This document shows, in pieces, positions 7,501 through 9,788 of a stretch of DNA of 9,788 nucleotides. Position numbers and translations under genes: made by a program. The DNA is from Thiohalocapsa sp. (GTDB taxonomy: Bacteria; Pseudomonadota; Gammaproteobacteria; Chromatiales; Chromatiaceae). Location of the stretch: NCBI RefSeq assembly GCF_019695415.1, contig NZ_JAIFKJ010000127.1, positions 1 to 9,788 on the forward strand, in the 5' to 3' direction. The notes under the pieces were generated by a model, which searched no databases, was not told the DNA's origin, and saw nothing but the letters and a program-made list of their open reading frames with translations. Numbering within the stretch: position 1 is the first letter of the stretch; each line of letters starts with the position of its first letter.

Positions 7501-7625
7501 CCTTCTTCAAGAGCATGGCGGTGACCATCATGTTCGGCCTCGCCTTCGCGACGCTGCTCACGCTCATCGTCGTGCCCCTGCTCTATGCCGTGTTATTCCG
7601 GATACGAGACCATGCGACTGCCTGA
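4575..7625 (+). CDS. RND efflux transporter permease (AcrB/HAE-like superfamily)
   Basis: A 1016-residue inner-membrane proton-driven pump subunit, close to the usual 1020-1050 residues. It starts MNLASATLDKRTIAWLGC with the first span at about 14-30, followed by GRFEDPEFVIREAVISTPYP, typical of the subgroup of RND permeases with an 'FEDPEF' block. The periplasmic porter part contains PYPGALPTQVAEEV and VSGMGLSRVKVEIDL. The fourth-span motif GMLVDNAIVV carries Asp404 (equivalent of the proton-relay Asp407 of AcrB), while the neighbouring second Asp of AcrB is Asn405. The tenth-span motif GMLVKNAIVLVDQ carries Lys924, equivalent to AcrB Lys940. The two-fold repeat of six spans plus a large periplasmic loop is visible (second half from about residue 515). 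It is probably co-transcribed with the adaptor 15 bp upstream and the lipase that overlaps its end. No outer-membrane channel gene is present here. The exported substrate cannot be read from the sequence. Confidence 0.93.
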   Translation: MNLASATLDKRTIAWLGCILLLVGGWISYQQLGRFEDPEFVIREAVISTPYPGALPTQVAEEVTDVIEGAVQQLQEVKEITSVSGMGLSRVKVEIDLPFARSRDQLEQVWDKLRRKVADAQRELPPGAGPPVVNDDFGDVYALFFAVTGDGYSLEQVRDYVEVLERELVLVPGVARVATLGAPQDAIYVEIAASRAAQLGITREQIDEALRRQNLISAAGDLTAGPQRIRIAPQGQVDSVAAIGNIVLGAGGGEQVIFLKDVAEISRGLVEPPRVLVRYDGRPAIGLGVSNVAGGNVVEMGDAVRGRLAILESQRPVGMALNVVSYQSDSVRAAVDGFVWNLIAAVVIVVGVLVLFMGLRSALVVGIVLVLTVAGTLIAMNLDGIAMQRISLGALIIALGMLVDNAIVVTDGILVRLQRGEDRRRAAVDVVQATQWPLLGGTAVGILAFSAIGLSPTDMGEYAGSLFWVILYSMLLSWLLAVTITPLLCVVFLKIKPAADADGARQPVLDRYRAVLRTLLTHRLGTGLALLALLAAGVIGFGFVTPGFMPESARPQFVVDIYLPQGTDIAVTAAELADIEETVRAKPGVTHATSFVGQGGLRFMLTYSPEEPNSAYGQLLVDVDDFRRIDPLVAELQEQLTAAHPDAAIKVWKFMLGRGGGKKIEAAFRGPDPAVLRRLADEAKAIMAADPGAVAVQDDWREKVPVLRPDVDPVAAQRAGVDVTQVSAALNRAFSGERVGDYREGDTLVPIIARAPQAERDTAAALDNVQVYSPTAGRYVPVGQLVTGTELQWVDAIIRREDRFPTIKAQADPQPGALSGPVLERLKPRIEAIALPPGYALEWHGEYKASREANEGLAISAPYGFAAMVLAVVVMFNAVRQPLVIWLTVPLAVVGVAIGLLLFQVPFEFMAILGFLSLIGMLVKNAIVLVDQADAERRAGKPGLAPVLDAAASRARPVVLGALTTILGVAPLLFDPFFKSMAVTIMFGLAFATLLTLIVVPLLYAVLFRIRDHATA

Positions 7626-8907
7626 CCGCCCGACTGACTTCCTGCCCGCTGCTGACCAAGCTTCCCGCTCTGCCGTGCGCCGCGACACGCACCCCGTCCC
7701 ACCGCCGGCCAAGCCTAACTTGCCGCCCCGGCGGCGGGCCGCCGCGGTCTGGCCCATGGTGGTCGTTCTCGTACTGCTCACCGGCTGCGCCGCTGCGCCG
7801 GAGCGCCTGGAGCCGCTGCCGGCGGCGCTGGCGGCCGACGCGAGCCTCCCCGGCATCGCCGGCGGCCGCTACTGGGGCGACGAGCGCCCGGCGCAGCTGG
7901 ACGCCTGGCTCGCCCAGCCCGAGGCGACGCTGCGCGAGCGCTACGGCGGCGTCATGGGCCGCCCGCACAGCTACCTGGTGATCTCCGGCGGCGGCGGCGA
8001 CGGCGCCTACGGCGCCGGCCTGCTGACCGGCTGGACCGAGACGGGCACCCGGCCCGAGTTTCAGATCGTCACCGGCATCAGCACCGGCGCGCTCATTGCC
8101 CCCTTCGCCTTCCTCGGCCCCGAGTACGACCCGGTGCTGCGCGAGGTCTACACGCAATTCTCCACGGACGACCTGATGGAGCCCCGGGGCCCGCTGGAGA
8201 TCATCCGCGGCGACGCGGTCAGCAGCACCCGCCCGCTGCGCCAGAAGATCGCCGCGTATCTGAACGACGACGTGCTCGCCAAGATCGCCGCCGAGGGCCG
8301 CAAGGGCCGCAGCCTGCTGGTGGGCACCACCAACCTGGACGCAGGCCGGCCGGTGGTCTGGGACATCACCCGCCTGGCCGCCAGCGACGCGCCGAACGCA
8401 CCGGCGCTGATCCACGACGTGATCCTGGCCTCCGCGTCCATCCCGGGCGTCTTCCCGTCGGTGCTGATCGAAGTGGAGGCCGACGGGCAACGCTTTGAGG
8501 AGCTGCATGTGGACGGCGGCGTCACCGCACAGCTGTTCTTCTCCCCGGCGGGTGCGGACTGGCAGCGCATCGCCGAGCGACTCGACGCTCAGGGCGAGCC
8601 GCGGCTCTATGTCATCCGCAACGCCAAGCTGCGCCCGCGCTGGCAGACCGTGAAGCGCCGGCTCGTGCCCATCATGAGCCGCAGCATCGACACCCTGATC
8701 GGCACCCAGAGCATCGGCAACCTCGCCGAGCTCTACATCGTCGCCCGCGAGCAGGGCCTCGACTACCGGCTCGCCTACATCCCCCAGAGCTTCTACGCCG
8801 TCGCCGACGAGCCCTTCGACAAGGACTATATGAACGACTTGTTCCGACTGGGCCGCCAGCGTGCGCTCGCAAACCAGGCCTGGATGAGGCTCAACCAGCT
8901 CGACTGA
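7612..8907 (+). CDS. Patatin-like phospholipase, predicted lipoprotein
   Basis: A 431-residue protein with all hallmarks of the patatin fold (PF01734), which hydrolyses acyl esters of lipids with a Ser-Asp dyad. The glycine-rich oxyanion motif is SGGGGDGAYGAG (residues 125-136), the nucleophile elbow is GISTG with Ser157, and the catalytic Asp is Asp301 in HVDGGV. A hydrophobic stretch VVVLVLLTGC ends in a lipobox with Cys59, so it is probably lipid-anchored after export. The N-region before it is unusually long and Pro/Arg-rich. I prefer ATG 7612, which has GAG a few bases upstream and overlaps the permease stop by 14 nt. ATG 7585 (9 residues longer) or ATG 7756 (starting MVVVLVLLTGC, no positive N-region) are alternatives. 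The overlap suggests translational coupling with the efflux pump. The family includes phospholipases A and lysophospholipases; the substrate here is unknown. Confidence 0.9.
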   Translation: MRLPDRPTDFLPAADQASRSAVRRDTHPVPPPAKPNLPPRRRAAAVWPMVVVLVLLTGCAAAPERLEPLPAALAADASLPGIAGGRYWGDERPAQLDAWLAQPEATLRERYGGVMGRPHSYLVISGGGGDGAYGAGLLTGWTETGTRPEFQIVTGISTGALIAPFAFLGPEYDPVLREVYTQFSTDDLMEPRGPLEIIRGDAVSSTRPLRQKIAAYLNDDVLAKIAAEGRKGRSLLVGTTNLDAGRPVVWDITRLAASDAPNAPALIHDVILASASIPGVFPSVLIEVEADGQRFEELHVDGGVTAQLFFSPAGADWQRIAERLDAQGEPRLYVIRNAKLRPRWQTVKRRLVPIMSRSIDTLIGTQSIGNLAELYIVAREQGLDYRLAYIPQSFYAVADEPFDKDYMNDLFRLGRQRALANQAWMRLNQLD

Positions 8908-8909
8908 CC

Positions 8910-8919
8910 GACAATTGTC
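8910..8919. repeat. 10-bp perfect palindrome after the lipase gene
   Basis: GACAATTGTC lies 2 bp after the lipase stop codon (8905-8907). It is too short and lacks a T-run for an intrinsic terminator. Its half GACAAT also occurs in the hairpin at 9493-9510, so both may be traces of one type of binding site, or coincidence. Confidence 0.35.
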
Positions 8920-8984
8920 CGAGAGCAGGACACCGAGGTTGTCGTCGTTCCTTTTCCCACCACTCCGGGCGACCGGAATACTGG

Positions 8985-9199
8985 CGAGATCGCGTGAAAA
9001 AGCCTGGCGCGGATGCCAGCCAGGTCCGCGGCTTGCAGGGTCCGCAGTGCTGCCTCGCGCAGCAGCGCGGCGCCAAGACCGCTGCCCTGCCGACGGCGGT
9101 CGACGGCTAAGCGCGCAAGCAGCATGACCGGCACCGAGTCCGGCATGTTGCGTCGCACCGCCCCTGCGCTTCGGCGCGGGCAACCGAGCCGACAACCAA
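8985..9199 (-). pseudogene. GNAT toxin (TacT-like) fragment, both ends lost and frameshifted
   Basis: The minus strand reads VGSVARAEAQG in one frame (about 9195-9163), then, in a shifted frame, AVRRNMPDSVPVMLLARLAV, DRRRQGSGLGAALLREAALR and TLQAADLAGIRARLFHAIS (to 8985). This matches the middle of TacT-type GNAT acetyltransferase toxins, which acetylate charged tRNA. RRQGSG is the acetyl-CoA-binding R-x-x-G-x-G motif. Adding one C near 9166 would change GCG CAG GGG to GCG CCA GGG and restore a continuous EAPGAVRRNMPD, the usual wording of this family as I remember it. The N-terminal third is missing because antitoxin sequence joins directly at about 9200. After HAIS the sequence no longer resembles the family. 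About 70 of the usual 160-170 residues remain, so it cannot be functional. Confidence 0.75.
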
Positions 9200-9420
9200 G
9201 GCGATGAACTGTGCCCACGCGGCGGGCGCAAGCTCGAAGCGGGTCTTGTCCAGCAGCGTGTTCTGGGCCTCTTGGATGGCAGCATCGCGCACGAAGTCCG
9301 AAATGGACTTGTCGGCCTGCCGGGCAGCCCGCTCGATGAGTGCGCGTTGTGGCCCCTTGATACGGGTGTTAAGGGGAGGAGACTTAGGGGAGGAGACTTC
9401 AGTGTTTCCGAGCCGGCCAT
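9200..9420 (-). pseudogene. DUF1778 antitoxin (TacA-like) gene, frameshifted and fused to toxin remnant
   Basis: The minus strand encodes NTRIKGPQRALIERAARQAD then KSISDFVRDAAIQEAQNTLL then DKTRFELAPAAWAQFIA, a ribbon-helix-helix DUF1778 antitoxin without its last residues. Such antitoxins repress their own operon and neutralise the GNAT toxin encoded next to them. The natural ATG is probably at 9420-9418 (MAGSETLKSPPL). A 14-bp tandem duplication at 9372-9399 throws this start out of frame; deleting one copy in silico gives MAGSETLKSPPLNTRIKG in continuous frame. In the current sequence the frame can only be entered from a GTG at 9445 with no ribosome binding site, and it ends at 9107 inside toxin sequence. 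At about 9200 the protein passes from antitoxin (WAQFIA) to toxin (VGSVARAEA), so the antitoxin tail and toxin head have been deleted. Confidence 0.78.
9372..9399. repeat. 14-bp exact tandem duplication
   Basis: AGGGGAGGAGACTT occurs at 9372-9385 and again at 9386-9399 with no mismatch. Fourteen is not a multiple of three, so the duplication shifts the antitoxin frame. Exact identity of the copies suggests a recent slippage event. Confidence 0.95.
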
Positions 9421-9492
9421 CGTTCTGACCCGGGCGAATTTGCACTCGTAGAGGCGTCTCTGACGGTCAAGCGGCGAGTGCAAGTTTTAATG

Positions 9493-9510
9493 CGATTGTA
9501 CGGACAATCG
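9493..9510. repeat. Hairpin/operator-like inverted repeat upstream of the antitoxin relic
   Basis: CGATTGT (9493-9499) and ACAATCG (9504-9510) are perfect inverted repeats separated by ACGG. The element lies about 75 bp upstream of the ancestral antitoxin ATG at 9420. Ribbon-helix-helix antitoxins bind palindromic sites in their own promoter, so it may be a leftover operator; this is inference. Confidence 0.4.
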
Positions 9511-9616
9511 GATAGGGGCCGGTACGCGCGCGACCGCCGCCGTGCTGGCCAGGACCATGGTCGGCGAAGGCCTGAAGACGGTCACCGCCGGCAGGAGTCC
9601 GACGGACCTCGCGGTG
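9503..9616 (+). pseudogene. GroEL (chaperonin 60) internal fragment
   Basis: The plus-strand frame reads IGAGTRATAAVLARTMVGEG then LKTVTAGRSPTDLAV. It resembles GroEL at about residues 83-120, where E. coli GroEL has AGDGTTTATVLAQ...EGLKAVAAGMNPMDL. The matching positions include VLA, EGLK, V, AG, P and DL, and by eye about half of 32 positions are identical. An in-frame TAA lies upstream at 9488-9490. After TDLAV the frame (RSRHLPSHSERW...) no longer resembles GroEL. Only about 35 codons remain of some 545, so it is a fragment. The ATP-binding GDGTT motif is altered to GAGTRAT. It may come from an ancient groEL duplication or a transferred segment. Confidence 0.5.
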
Positions 9617-9630
9617 AGGAGCCGGCATCT

Positions 9631-9653
9631 ACCATCGCACAGCGAGCGATGGT
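9631..9653. repeat. Perfect 8-bp hairpin
   Basis: ACCATCGC (9631-9638) and GCGATGGT (9646-9653) pair perfectly around a 7-nt loop. No T-run follows. It starts just after the GroEL-like homology ends and may mark a rearrangement point. Confidence 0.5.
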
Positions 9654-9684
9654 TACCGTTTGCGAGGGTCACCCTGGGGCCGCC

Positions 9685-9708
9685 GCAGACCCCGGCAACA
9701 GGGTCTGC
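9685..9708. repeat. Perfect 8-bp hairpin
   Basis: GCAGACCC (9685-9692) and GGGTCTGC (9701-9708) pair perfectly around CGGCAACA. It resembles the stem of a terminator but lacks a T-tract on either strand. Confidence 0.5.
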
Positions 9709-9720
9709 TGACCATGTGCG

Positions 9721-9788
9721 CCACCAATCGACCCCAAGATCGACTGCGTCTTAGGCGATTTCCGTCACCTTGCACACCAGCTGACTTG
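9721..9788 (+). pseudogene. Possible N-terminal fragment of an Rpn/PD-(D/E)XK nuclease-transposase
   Basis: The plus frame from 9721 reads PPIDPKIDCVLGDFRHLAHQ and continues LT to the edge. The start recalls Rpn/PD-(D/E)XK nuclease-family putative transposases, whose N-termini often read 'P.DPK.D.VFK.LFG'. The frame has no ATG after the TGA at 9709-9711, and the usual FK..L segment after DCV seems missing, so this would be a broken copy. Only 22 codons are in the window; the call is tentative. Confidence 0.25.

Larger units (their letters stand above)
9421..9788. other. Right-edge region with gene fragments and hairpins only
   Basis: No intact gene is visible. The region has the operator-like repeat (9493-9510), the GroEL-like fragment (9503-9616), two perfect 8-bp hairpins (9631-9653 and 9685-9708) and a possible nuclease-family fragment at the edge (9721-9788). 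The remaining open frames are rich in Arg, Pro and Ser and look like chance frames. Confidence 0.55.

Noticed and set aside
9107..9445. A 112-residue intact antitoxin gene starting at GTG 9445
   Set aside because: There is no ribosome binding site, the N-terminus is not family-like, and the C-terminal 28 residues are toxin sequence partly out of frame; a pseudogene explains it better.
7564..9483. A 639-codon minus-strand open frame opposite the patatin gene
   Set aside because: It is low-complexity and antisense to a gene with intact catalytic motifs. Its first residues are the shifted antitoxin start, an effect of the 14-bp duplication.
9478..9711. A 77-codon plus-strand frame over the GroEL-like fragment
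   Set aside because: Arg-rich chance frame; the GroEL similarity is in a different frame.

Overview
The window looks like chromosomal DNA from a high-GC gammaproteobacterium. The gene content (a YeeE/YedE sulfur-compound transporter, a PF07399-type Na+/H+ antiporter, an RND efflux operon with a patatin lipoprotein) would suit a sulfur-oxidising lineage such as the Chromatiales. That placement is inferred from gene content and codon use only. The RND/patatin block (about 3.4-8.9 kb) is very GC-rich, with long spurious open frames on both strands. The first 3.3 kb and the last 0.9 kb are less uniform.

Layout. (1) Positions 1-358, minus strand: the N-terminus of a membrane protein resembling putative Na+/H+ antiporters, running off the left edge. 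(2) 359-1026: a gene-free region of about 670 bp with a 50-nt stem-loop, two copies of a palindromic motif, a possible decayed minus-strand reading frame, a plausible sigma70-type promoter and an 11-bp tandem repeat just before the next gene. (3) 1027-2502: a YeeE/YedE-family sulfur transporter with cysteines in three conserved-looking motifs. (4) 2677-3303: an unrecognised 208-residue single-span membrane protein with a Met-rich C-terminal part. (5) 3411-8907: a compact operon of a lipoprotein periplasmic adaptor, an RND permease and a patatin-like lipase lipoprotein; the lipase start probably overlaps the end of the permease gene. (6) 8908-9788: a gene graveyard. It holds a broken TacA/TacT-type (DUF1778 plus GNAT) toxin-antitoxin pair on the minus strand, a roughly 35-codon GroEL-like fragment on the plus strand, several hairpins and, at the right edge, a possible start of an Rpn/PD-(D/E)XK nuclease fragment.

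The adaptor and permease would form an inner-membrane/periplasm efflux assembly. No outer-membrane channel gene is in the window, so a TolC-like partner must be elsewhere. The lipase is probably co-translated with the pump and anchored in the envelope, which hints at a role linked to lipids or membrane stress. The sulfur transporter probably imports thiosulfate or a related small sulfur compound.

The most informative observation is the toxin-antitoxin relic. Its lesions can be read one by one: a 14-bp tandem duplication that shifts the antitoxin frame, a deletion that joins the antitoxin tail to the middle of the toxin, a one-base deletion in the toxin, and loss of the toxin C-terminus. I found no convincing new multi-gene system; the best candidates for novelty are the 208-residue protein and the RND-patatin coupling.
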